Source: CAYQQQ01 sp964420125 (lineage in GTDB: Bacteria; Actinomycetota; Acidimicrobiia; Acidimicrobiales; Microtrichaceae). Taken from it: 64,000 nt of DNA. This document shows, piece after piece, positions 8,669 through 16,158 of this stretch. A program made the position numbers and the translations under genes. The first letter of the stretch is position 1, and each line of letters opens with the position of its first letter. The stretch spans positions 203,752 through 267,751 of the forward strand of contig CAYQQQ010000002.1 in NCBI GenBank assembly GCA_964420125.1. Direction: 5' to 3'. The notes under the pieces are model-generated. The model was given only the letters and a program-made list of their open reading frames with translations. It was not told where the DNA came from and ran no database searches.

Positions 8669-9007
8669 TCAGACGGCCTCGGCGCCCCGTTCACCGGTGC
8701 GGATGCGGACCACCTCGTCGATGGCGGTCACCCACACCTTTCCGTCGCCGATCTTGTCGGTCTTGGCTGCGGCCACGATGGTGTCGACCACGTCAGGGGC
8801 ATCGCCGTCGTCGACCACGGCCTCCACCTTCACCTTGGGGATGAAGTCGACCTGGTACTCGGTGCCGCGGTAGGTCTCGGTGTGGCCGCCCTGACGGCCG
8901 AAGCCGCGCACCTCGGTCACGGTGAGGCCGACGACGCCGATGGACTTCAGCGCCGCCTTCACGTCGTCGAGCTTGAAGGGCTTGATGATGGCGGTGACCA
9001 GCTTCAT
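8669..9007 (-). CDS. glnB: nitrogen regulatory protein PII
   Basis: A 112-residue PII trimer subunit starting MKLVTAIIKPFKLDDVK. The T-loop reads YRGTEYQVDF and contains Tyr51, the residue modified by GlnD; the C-loop IGDGKVWV is intact. PII binds ATP, ADP and 2-oxoglutarate and, when unmodified, blocks the ammonium channel. Its place between amt and glnD shows that this is the amt-linked copy, often called GlnK. The length is normal. The gap of about 150 bases to glnD holds no obvious terminator. Confidence 0.97.
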   Translation of the reverse strand: MKLVTAIIKPFKLDDVKAALKSIGVVGLTVTEVRGFGRQGGHTETYRGTEYQVDFIPKVKVEAVVDDGDAPDVVDTIVAAAKTDKIGDGKVWVTAIDEVVRIRTGERGAEAV

Positions 9008-9103
9008 GGGATGGCTCCTTGGGGATCGCCCGGGGGTGGTGGGATCTGGTGGATGGTTGCGGTGAGATGTGCTCGCGGCGTCATGGTGCGGCCGTCGGCG
9101 GCG

Positions 9104-10369
9104 TCAGTTCCGGCCCATGGTGACCTCGCCCAGGTTGTAGGCGGTCTCCGCGTGCTGGGTGATGTCGAGCCCTGAGAACTCGTCCTCCTCCGAGACCCGG
9201 ATCCCGAAGGCGGCGTCCAGCACCTTGAGGATCACGAAGGTGAGCACGAACGAGTACACGATCGTCACCGCGTTGGCGATGAACTGCTCCAGCAGCAACG
9301 AGGCGTCGCCACCGTAGAACAGGCCCGCGTCGACGGTGAGGCCCAGGGTCTCGGGATCGGCGAAGAAGCCGATCAGCAGCGAGCCGACGAGGCCGCCGAC
9401 GAAGTGCACGCCGACCACGTCCAGGCTGTCGTCGAAGCCGGCCTTGAACTTGATGTGGACGGCGAAGCTGCACACGATGCCGGCGATCACCCCGATCCAG
9501 ATCGACGACATGCCCGCCACGAACCCCGCAGCAGGGGTGATGGCCACCAGGCCGGCGACGATGCCCGACGCCACGCCGAGGTTGGTGAAGTGCCCGTCGC
9601 GCACCCGCTCCACCACCGCCCACGCCAAGCCGGCCGCGGCGGCAGCCAGGAAGGTGTTGACGAAGGCCTGGATGGCCTGGCCGTTGGCGCCCAGGGCCGA
9701 GCCGGCGTTGAAGCCGAACCATCCGAACCACAGGATCCCGGTGCCGAGCATGACCAACGGCATCGAGTGGGGCGGATGGCCTTCCGAGGGCCACCCCTTG
9801 CGCTTGCCGAGCACCAGCACGGCGGCGAGGGCGGCGATGCCGGCGTTGACGTGGATGACGGTGCCGCCGGCGAAGTCGAGCGACCCGCGGGAGCCGAGCC
9901 ACCCGGTGAGCTCCCCGCTGAACACTCCCCCGTAGATCCAGAAGGCGACCGGGCAGTAGACCAGCAGGCTCCACAGCGGGACGAACCAGGCCCACGCCGA
10001 GAACTTCATCCGGTCCGCCACCGCGCCGGAGATCAGCGCCGGGGTGATCACCGCGAAGGTGCACAGGAAGATGGCGATGAGGATCACCGGTTGTCCCGAG
10101 ACCTCCTCGATCTGGGTGAGCGTCCCCTTGAGGCTGAACCAGTCGAGGTCGCCGATCAGGCTGCCGGACCCGCTGAAGGCGAGGCTGAAGCCCACCACCG
10201 CCCACAGGATCGGCACCACCAGCAGCGCCCAGAAGTTCATCATCAGCATGTTGAGCACGTTGCGTGAGCGCACCATGCCGCCGTAGAAGAACGCCAGTCC
10301 CGGCGTCATGAACAGCACGAGCGCGGACGACACGAGCACCCACGTGACATTGCCTGCATCCAGTTCCAT
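9104..10369 (-). CDS. amt: ammonium transporter Amt
   Basis: The 421-residue product has eleven predicted membrane helices and the Amt signatures FAGGTVIHVNAG (first pore histidine), SIWIGVIAGIV and GVHFVGGLVGS (second pore histidine). It conducts ammonium into the cell and is gated by the PII protein encoded 96 bases downstream. The start is the ATG at 10369, preceded by an AGGAAAGGG ribosome site. The C-terminus carries the cytoplasmic tail used for PII coupling. Confidence 0.97.
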   Translation of the reverse strand: MELDAGNVTWVLVSSALVLFMTPGLAFFYGGMVRSRNVLNMLMMNFWALLVVPILWAVVGFSLAFSGSGSLIGDLDWFSLKGTLTQIEEVSGQPVILIAIFLCTFAVITPALISGAVADRMKFSAWAWFVPLWSLLVYCPVAFWIYGGVFSGELTGWLGSRGSLDFAGGTVIHVNAGIAALAAVLVLGKRKGWPSEGHPPHSMPLVMLGTGILWFGWFGFNAGSALGANGQAIQAFVNTFLAAAAAGLAWAVVERVRDGHFTNLGVASGIVAGLVAITPAAGFVAGMSSIWIGVIAGIVCSFAVHIKFKAGFDDSLDVVGVHFVGGLVGSLLIGFFADPETLGLTVDAGLFYGGDASLLLEQFIANAVTIVYSFVLTFVILKVLDAAFGIRVSEEDEFSGLDITQHAETAYNLGEVTMGRN

Positions 10370-10468
10370 TGCGTGGCCCTTTCCTGCACCCGGCCCCTCC
10401 GGAGGGGGCCGCGGCGGTCGGCGGGGATGACCCACATCCCGACCTCGGGGGGACGCTACGAAGGACGT

Positions 10469-10484
10469 GTTTCGGCAGTGTTTC
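10469..10484 (-). promoter_or_regulatory. possible GlnR-type nitrogen control site upstream of amt
   Basis: On the minus strand, two GAAAC half-sites are separated by exactly six bases, the spacing of GlnR half-boxes in actinobacteria. They sit about 100 bases upstream of the amt start. GTTAC-like partner elements are not clean, and no glnR gene is in the window, so this is a suggestion only. Confidence 0.3.
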
Positions 10485-10581
10485 CTGCTGCGAGCCAGTT
10501 GGTTACGGCTCGACGCCGGGGCCGTACGTCCACCGGGAGAGGCTCCTCGGGGGCCCGATCGGTTCGGCCTAGGCTGAGGCG

Positions 10582-10770
10582 ATGGCCGTACGGGAGGACT
10601 GCCGCCACTACTCCAGCCGATCCGTCGGGAGCGACGAGCTGGTGCAGCGCTGCCGGGTGGGTGCCGCCGACACCATGCCCTTCGCCTGCCCGGAGAGCTG
10701 CCTCTTCTTCGAGCCTCGTTCCATCACCGACGCCGGGTGGTCCCGTCGCCCCGACGACGGCCTCGGTTGA
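10582..10770 (+). CDS. small cysteine-containing conserved-type protein
   Basis: A 62-residue protein with cysteines at positions 7, 24, 37 and 41, in the arrangement DCRHY, QRCR, FACPESC. The spacing suggests a small zinc or iron site or two disulfides. I remember similar short proteins as uncharacterised actinobacterial sequences, but I cannot name a family. The ATG has a TGAGG ribosome site at a suitable distance. The gene diverges from amt and is convergent with the acyl-CoA synthetase gene. Confidence 0.65.
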   Translation: MAVREDCRHYSSRSVGSDELVQRCRVGAADTMPFACPESCLFFEPRSITDAGWSRRPDDGLG

Positions 10771-10780
10771 GCCGACGCGC

Positions 10781-12346
10781 TCAGATCGTGCGCCCGGCGC
10801 CCACCCAGTAGGGATCCCGCAGCTCGCGCTTGAGCAGCTTGCCGGTGGCGGTGCGGGGCAGCTGCTCACGGAACTCGATGAGCTTGGGCACCTTGTAGCC
10901 AGCCAGGTGCCGGCGCGCATGGTCCTGCAGCTGTGCTCGTCGCGCGTCGCCCGCCGTCTCACCGGCGACGAGCTCGATGGCGGCCGCCACCGACTCGCCC
11001 ATCTCGTCGTCGGGGACGCCGAACACGGCCACGTCGGCCACCGCCGGGTGCCCGGCCAGCACGGACTCGATCTCGGCGGGGTAGATGTTCACCCCGCCGG
11101 AGATGATCATGTCGATCTTGCGATCCGACAGGAAGAAGTAGCCCTCCTCGTCGCAGTGGCCGACGTCGCCCAGGGTGCCCCAGCCACCCTCGCGATGGGC
11201 CCTGGCCGTCTTGTCGGGGTCCCCGTGGTACTCGAAGTCGTTCCCGGTGCGGGAGCGGAACCACAGCTGGCCCGACACCCCCCTCGGGCACTCCTCGCCG
11301 TCGTCGTCGAGCACGACCAGCTCCGCCATCGAGGTGGCCGTGCCGATGCTGCCGGGCCTGCGCTGCCAGTCCTCGCCGGAGATGAGCGTGAGGAACCCGC
11401 CCTCGGTCCCGCCGTAGTACTCCCACACCACCGGGCCCCACCACGCCAGCATCCGCTCCTTGACCGGCCGGGGACACGGCGCGGCGCCGTGGAAGACCAC
11501 CTGCAGCGACGATCCGTCGAAGCGGTCGCGCACCTCGTCGGGCAGCTGGAGGAGGCGGACGAACTGGGTGGGCACGAGGTGCACGTTGGTGACGCGGTGC
11601 TCGTCGATCAGCTCCAGGGTTCGGGAGGGGTCGAACCCGTGCCGCATCACCACCGTGGAGCCACCGAGGAGGGGGAAGACGCTGAAGGCCCACTGCGCCG
11701 AGTGGTAGGCGGGGCCGTCGAGGAGGGTGACGCCTCCCGCGGGCAGGCCCAGCATGTCGTTGAAGCCGGCGGCGATGAGCTCCAGCAGCTCGGCCGGCGC
11801 ACCGGTCCTGGTGAGCCCCGAGCGCACGCCCTTGGGGAACCCGGTGGTGCCCGACGTGTAGAACATCGGTCCGCCCATGACCGGTTCCTCCGGCGGCGTC
11901 GAGGGGGCCGCGGCGAGCAGCTCGTCCCAGGACAGGAAGCCCTCTGGCGGGGGCGTTCCGCCCAGCACGATCCATCGGGTGCAGCCACGGGTGCGCTCGT
12001 CCGCGCGGGCGGCGACCGCCACCTCCAGGAACCGCTCGTCGACCAGCAGGGCCACCGAGGCCGAGTCCTCGATCACGTGGGCCAGCTCGTCGGCCACCCA
12101 GTGCCAGTTGACCGGCACCACCAACCAGCCCCCGTTGGCGGCCGCGGCGAACACCTCGAAGAACTCCCTGCGGTTGCCCGACATCAACGCCACGGTGTCG
12201 TGGGTGTCCAGGCCGAGCCGATCCAGGGCATGCACGGCGCGGTTCACCCGATCGTCGAGCTCGGCCCAGGTGGTGGTGCCGTGCTCGTCGATCAGCGCCG
12301 GGCGGCCCGGATGCTCGGTCGCGTGGCGCTCGACGAGTGCGGCCAC
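10781..12346 (-). CDS. AMP-binding acyl-CoA synthetase/ligase
   Basis: The 521-residue product is a complete ANL-superfamily ligase. Motifs in order are MFYTSGTTGFPKGVR (phosphate-binding loop), YYGGTEGG (adenine region), GDVGHCDEEGYFFLSDR (hinge) and PRTATGKLLKREL with the C-terminal catalytic lysine. It activates a carboxylic acid to the AMP ester and then the CoA thioester. Chain length cannot be judged from the sequence. The start at 12346 lies one base after the hemQ stop, so it is probably translated from the same message. Confidence 0.92.
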   Translation of the reverse strand: MAALVERHATEHPGRPALIDEHGTTTWAELDDRVNRAVHALDRLGLDTHDTVALMSGNRREFFEVFAAAANGGWLVVPVNWHWVADELAHVIEDSASVALLVDERFLEVAVAARADERTRGCTRWIVLGGTPPPEGFLSWDELLAAAPSTPPEEPVMGGPMFYTSGTTGFPKGVRSGLTRTGAPAELLELIAAGFNDMLGLPAGGVTLLDGPAYHSAQWAFSVFPLLGGSTVVMRHGFDPSRTLELIDEHRVTNVHLVPTQFVRLLQLPDEVRDRFDGSSLQVVFHGAAPCPRPVKERMLAWWGPVVWEYYGGTEGGFLTLISGEDWQRRPGSIGTATSMAELVVLDDDGEECPRGVSGQLWFRSRTGNDFEYHGDPDKTARAHREGGWGTLGDVGHCDEEGYFFLSDRKIDMIISGGVNIYPAEIESVLAGHPAVADVAVFGVPDDEMGESVAAAIELVAGETAGDARRAQLQDHARRHLAGYKVPKLIEFREQLPRTATGKLLKRELRDPYWVGAGRTI

Positions 12347-12347
12347 C

Positions 12348-13028
12348 TCAGGCCCCCACCCGGGCCAGCACCTCGTCGTCCTCGGCGACCATGCCCACGT
12401 AGAACGGTCCGAACTCGCCGTAGCGGGCCGATGCCTCGTCGAAGCGCATGGTGTACACCACGTCCTTCACGTCGTCGGGGTGCACGCAGAACAGCGTGAC
12501 GCCCCACTCGTAGTCGTCGAGGCCGGTCGAGCCGGTCACGACCTGCAGCACCCGGCCGGCGAAGCGCCGACCGGACGCCCCGTGCTCGTACATCATCTCC
12601 TTGCGGCGCTCGAAGTCCTCGGTGAACCAGTTCGCCCCCGCCTCGCGGCGCTTCGACATCGGGTAGAAGCAGAAGCACTGCTTCCCCTCCGGGGGGAGCT
12701 GCGGGTGCAGGCGCGCCTGGCGCATCTCCTCGGGCACCCCGGCGGCGTACTCGGAGATCTCGGTGAGCGAGACGTAGGAGTCGCGCAGCTCCAACCCGGC
12801 AGACACCAGCGCCGTCTGCAGGTCGCGCAGCCGCCACTGGTCCTCGGCCAGCGCCATGATCCCGATGTCGGCCTTGTGGCCCAGGATGGCGGCCGTCACC
12901 ACCTGGACGCCCGAGCCACGGGCCTCCGCAAGTGCGGCCAGCACGGCCTGGCGTTCGACGAGGGGGCCGACGCCCAGGAACAGGTGGGCCACGCACAGGC
13001 CGACCGACGGGGAGGATGGGGAGACCAT
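12348..13028 (-). CDS. hemQ: coproheme decarboxylase HemQ
   Basis: The 226-residue product matches the chlorite-dismutase-like HemQ family. It has ISEYAAG at 91-97, then CFYPMSKRRE, in which Tyr122 corresponds to the catalytic tyrosine of the YPMSK motif. MMYEHGASGRRF holds His149, the proximal haem ligand, and TGSTGLDDYEWGVT and RYGEFGPFYVG follow. It converts coproheme to protohaem in the coproporphyrin-dependent pathway of Gram-positive bacteria. The start is the ATG at 13028; a longer reading to 13124 would overlap arfB and lacks family similarity. No obvious ribosome site precedes the ATG. Confidence 0.93.
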   Translation of the reverse strand: MVSPSSPSVGLCVAHLFLGVGPLVERQAVLAALAEARGSGVQVVTAAILGHKADIGIMALAEDQWRLRDLQTALVSAGLELRDSYVSLTEISEYAAGVPEEMRQARLHPQLPPEGKQCFCFYPMSKRREAGANWFTEDFERRKEMMYEHGASGRRFAGRVLQVVTGSTGLDDYEWGVTLFCVHPDDVKDVVYTMRFDEASARYGEFGPFYVGMVAEDDEVLARVGA

Positions 13029-13120
13029 GGGCGGGAGTGTAGGACCGACCGCAGCCGCCACAACCGTCGGGTCCACCGACAGCCTCGGGGTCGGCCCACG
13101 AGTCCGGGAACGGGGAGCGC

Positions 13121-13531
13121 TCACTCCGAGGGAGGGCGACGGCGCAGCTGCTTGGTCTCGCTGCGTCGGCGCTTCTGCTCCACCCTGCGAGCCACCGAGG
13201 AGGCCGACGGCCTCGTGGGTCGGCGAGGGGTCGGCCGGTGCAGCGCACCTCGCAGCACCGCCACCAGGCGGCGCCGGGCGATCTCCCGGTTGCGCCGCTG
13301 GGAGCGCTCGTCGTCGACGACGACGCGCACCTCCGGGCCGAGCCGGCTCCGCAGACGGCTCCGCTGGGCATCGCTCAGCGCGGCGCTGGCCACGACGTCG
13401 AAGCGGAGCTCCACTCGGGTGGCGGAGCGGTTGGCGTGCTGGCCACCCGGGCCGCCGGAGGCGCTGAACCGCTCCTGCAGCTCGGCCGCGGGGATCACGA
13501 GTCCCCGCCGCACCTCCAAGTCCCCGATCAC
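13121..13531 (-). CDS. arfB: ArfB-type peptidyl-tRNA hydrolase (ribosome rescue)
   Basis: A 136-residue protein with the release-factor motif SASGGPGGQHANRSATRVEL (GGQ at 29-31) and a long C-terminal tail of Arg and Lys. That is the hallmark of ArfB/YaeJ/ICT1, whose tail enters the empty mRNA channel of stalled ribosomes before the GGQ loop frees the peptide. The length is normal for ArfB and much shorter than RF1/RF2. Confidence 0.92.
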   Translation of the reverse strand: MIGDLEVRRGLVIPAAELQERFSASGGPGGQHANRSATRVELRFDVVASAALSDAQRSRLRSRLGPEVRVVVDDERSQRRNREIARRRLVAVLRGALHRPTPRRPTRPSASSVARRVEQKRRRSETKQLRRRPPSE

Positions 13532-13589
13532 GGTGCCCCCCTTCAGCGCATCCCGGCGCGACCAGGGCGGCGCCGGCGCACCACGATCC

Positions 13590-14225
13590 TCACGGCAGCC
13601 TCACCGCCCGACCGATGACGTGGGGCGAGACGGGGTTCCACCGGGAGCCCCCCAACTCGAAGTCACGTCGATCCTCGACCCTCCAACCGGTCGATTCGAT
13701 GGCCGCCACCGTGTCGCGGGCCGTGTGGCACCCGCCGGCCAGGTGCGGCCACACGACGTCGACGCGGTCCTGCCACCGCGCCCGATCGGCGACCCCGGCG
13801 CGCACGTGCTCGTAGAAGCGGAGCTCCCCACCCGGGCGCACCACGCGCCACATCTCCGTCAGCGCGGCGCGCGGGTCCTCCACGGAGCACAGCACGAGCG
13901 ACGCCACCGCGGCGTCGACGCTGGCGTCCTCGAGAGGGACCGACTCCGCCACCCCCTCGTGGACCACCACCTCGAGCTCCACGGAGACCGCCGCCTGCGC
14001 CGCCTTGTGCCGCAGGTAGGGCTCCGGCTCCACGGCGATCACCCGGGTGACGCCCTCGGGGTAGTGGTGGAAGTTGGTGCCCGTGCCCGCACCCACCTCG
14101 ACCACCACGCCGCTCAGCCCACGCAGCGCCTCTCGGCGGTGCTCTGCCATGCCCGTGCGCTCGTCCATCCGGGTGAGCAGCGAGAAGGCCCGGGCGAACA
14201 GCGGTCGCGACCGCCCGGCGGTCAT
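13590..14225 (-). CDS. class I SAM-dependent methyltransferase
   Basis: The 211-residue product has VVVEVGAGTGTNFHHY (SAM loop), the acidic end VIAVEPEP, and LRFYEHVRAG near the fifth strand. This fits a UbiE-like small-molecule methyltransferase (Methyltransf_11), with a close resemblance to METTL7-type sequences. The substrate is unknown. The ATG at 14225 overlaps the fdhD stop by four bases (ATGA), so the two are translationally coupled. Confidence 0.85.
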   Translation of the reverse strand: MTAGRSRPLFARAFSLLTRMDERTGMAEHRREALRGLSGVVVEVGAGTGTNFHHYPEGVTRVIAVEPEPYLRHKAAQAAVSVELEVVVHEGVAESVPLEDASVDAAVASLVLCSVEDPRAALTEMWRVVRPGGELRFYEHVRAGVADRARWQDRVDVVWPHLAGGCHTARDTVAAIESTGWRVEDRRDFELGGSRWNPVSPHVIGRAVRLP

Positions 14226-15043
14226 CGGCCATCCGTCCCGCAGCCGACCTGGTCGTCGCCGGCGTACACCGTGCCGCCGCCCTGTCGGGCGAAGCCCACG
14301 AGCACCATCCCCGCTCGCTGGGCAGCGCGCACCGCGAGCGAGGAGGGCGCGCTCACCGACACGAGTGCGCCGAAGCCCGCCGACCACGCCTTCTTCACCA
14401 TCTCGAAGCTCACCCGACCCGAGGTCCACAGGGCCCATCCGGTCGCGGGGAGCCGGCCGTCGAGCAGCAGCCGGCCCACGACCTTGTCGACGGCGTTGTG
14501 GCGACCGACGTCCTCGCGCACGACCACGACGGCACCGTCGGGATCGAAGGCTGCGGCGCCGTGGGCCCCGCCGGTCCTGGTGAACAGCTCCTGGCGGTCG
14601 GCCAGCGCATCGTCGAGCCTCGCCAGGTGCTCCGCCCGCCAGGAGCTCGACGGAAGGGACCCGAGCCGAGCGGCCACGGCCTCCAGCCGATCCGCGCCAC
14701 GGACGCTCGGCCGGTCGTGGCCGCCCGGTGACGAGATGGGATCGGCAGCGGCGAGCCGGCGCGGCGCGGGCACGACGGTCACCACGTTGAAGTGCGTGCT
14801 CGACGCCGACCCGGTCCCGCAGTAGCGCACCTCCTCGGGCGGCTCCGCCAGGTCGCCCTCGGCCCAGAGCCAGCCGGCGGCCAGCTCGACGTCGTGGCCC
14901 GGGGTGCGCATGGTGGTGGCGACCCGTCGCCCACCGAGGTGGATCTCCAGGGGCTCCTCGACCACGACGTCCTGCGGGCGGCGGCCACCCCCGGCGGGGT
15001 CGAACCGGCGGGCCATCACTGCTTCGGTCCGCCCGGGTGCCAT
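14222..15043 (-). CDS. fdhD: FdhD-like sulfurtransferase lacking the CxxC motif
   Basis: The 273-residue product aligns along its length with FdhD. It has VEEPLEIHL near residue 28, MRTPGHDVELAAGWLWAEGD, NVVTV, REDVGRHNAVDKVVG, SGRVSFEMVKKA and VSAPSSLAV. FdhD passes sulfur from a desulfurase to the Mo-bis-MGD cofactor of formate dehydrogenase through cysteines in an SSCGxCG loop. Here the matching stretch reads SSPGGHD (residues 104-110), with Pro and His in place of the two cysteines. There is no sign of a frameshift. No formate dehydrogenase lies in the window. It could be inactive as a sulfurtransferase or have changed function. Confidence 0.85.
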   Translation of the reverse strand: MAPGRTEAVMARRFDPAGGGRRPQDVVVEEPLEIHLGGRRVATTMRTPGHDVELAAGWLWAEGDLAEPPEEVRYCGTGSASSTHFNVVTVVPAPRRLAAADPISSPGGHDRPSVRGADRLEAVAARLGSLPSSSWRAEHLARLDDALADRQELFTRTGGAHGAAAFDPDGAVVVVREDVGRHNAVDKVVGRLLLDGRLPATGWALWTSGRVSFEMVKKAWSAGFGALVSVSAPSSLAVRAAQRAGMVLVGFARQGGGTVYAGDDQVGCGTDGR

Positions 15044-15105
15044 GAGGAGAGCCTACGGCACGCTCCGGGCCGGTCCGCCGCCGCTCGACTGCCCGGTCGT
15101 CCGCG

Positions 15106-15924
15106 TCACCACCCGTGGCGGAGGATGCCCCGGACCTCGCTGACGCCGTAGAGCACGGCCAGCACCGCGATCAGCGCCCCGAACCCCAGCCGCACCGCTC
15201 GGTCGGTGGCCCCGATGGTGACGTGCGCACCGACCTGGGCGCCGGGAAGCGCCCCCACCATCAGCGGCACGGCCAGCGCCCAGTTCACGTGACCCAGCCA
15301 CACATGGGTGATCAGCGCCGGCACCTGGAAGATCGCCACCCCCACGAGGCTGGAGGCCACCGCGCGACGCATCGGCAGGTGCAGCGCACCCGTGAGCACG
15401 GGGACCAGCACGATGCCCCCGCCGACGCCGAGCAGGCCGGCGACGAAGCCCGCCACGGAGCCTGCGAACGCGAGCAACGGGATCGAGTCGCGCGCCGCCA
15501 ACGCCTGCGCGCTGGGTCCGGGGTCGGCGCCGTCGGCTTCGGCACGGCGCCCTGTGCGCACCACCGACGCACCCGACCACAGCATCACGGTGGCGGTGAG
15601 CACCATGAGGACCCGACCGCTGACCTCGTCGGAGAGACGTGCCCCGACCACGGCGAGCAACGAGCCCGACACCCCCAGGGTGAGCGCCAACCGCCACTGC
15701 ACCATCCCGGCGCGCGCGTAGCGCCACGCACCGCTGAGCGCACCGGGCAGGATCGCGGGGATCGTCGATCCCACCGCCTCGATCGGGGTGCCCCCCAGCA
15801 CTCGAACGGCCGGTGTGGTGACCACCGCGCCGCCGATGCCCATCATCGCCGAGAGCACCCCCGACACGAACCCGGCCAGCACGGCGCCCGCCACCGCGAG
15901 CCAGGTCGGGAGGGCGGCGAACAT
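15106..15924 (-). CDS. TauE/SafE-family membrane transporter
   Basis: The 272-residue product has about eight predicted membrane helices in two related halves. Each half carries the family loop: MGIGGAVVTTPAV in the first and LLGVGGGIVLVPVL in the second. TauE/SafE proteins export or import small sulfonates, sulfite or sulfoacetate, so the substrate is a guess. It is the first gene of the minus-strand run, 62 bases upstream of fdhD, and diverges from the binding-protein gene. Confidence 0.87.
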   Translation of the reverse strand: MFAALPTWLAVAGAVLAGFVSGVLSAMMGIGGAVVTTPAVRVLGGTPIEAVGSTIPAILPGALSGAWRYARAGMVQWRLALTLGVSGSLLAVVGARLSDEVSGRVLMVLTATVMLWSGASVVRTGRRAEADGADPGPSAQALAARDSIPLLAFAGSVAGFVAGLLGVGGGIVLVPVLTGALHLPMRRAVASSLVGVAIFQVPALITHVWLGHVNWALAVPLMVGALPGAQVGAHVTIGATDRAVRLGFGALIAVLAVLYGVSEVRGILRHGW

Positions 15925-16158
15925 GGTCGCCAGTGTGCTCGCGTTGCGCGCGGCGGGGCGAACGATCCCGAAGAGGCAGCGCGCGGTCCACCCGATCCGT
16001 CATGGAGTCGGCCCCGAGGGCACCGTTGTGTGAGCAACGACTCCGGATTTCCGTTTCGTGACTTTGCCGATGCGGCACACGATGCGAGGAGTAGTCTCTC
16101 GCCACCCAGTTCGGTCCCGCCGACGGGGCATCACCAGCCAACGAAAGGGGTGTGCGGT

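Noticed and set aside
6192..8873. A 893-codon plus-strand open frame opposite glnD
   Set aside because: Antisense to a complete, well-conserved glnD. Its translation has no family features and begins inside the 40-bp repeat.
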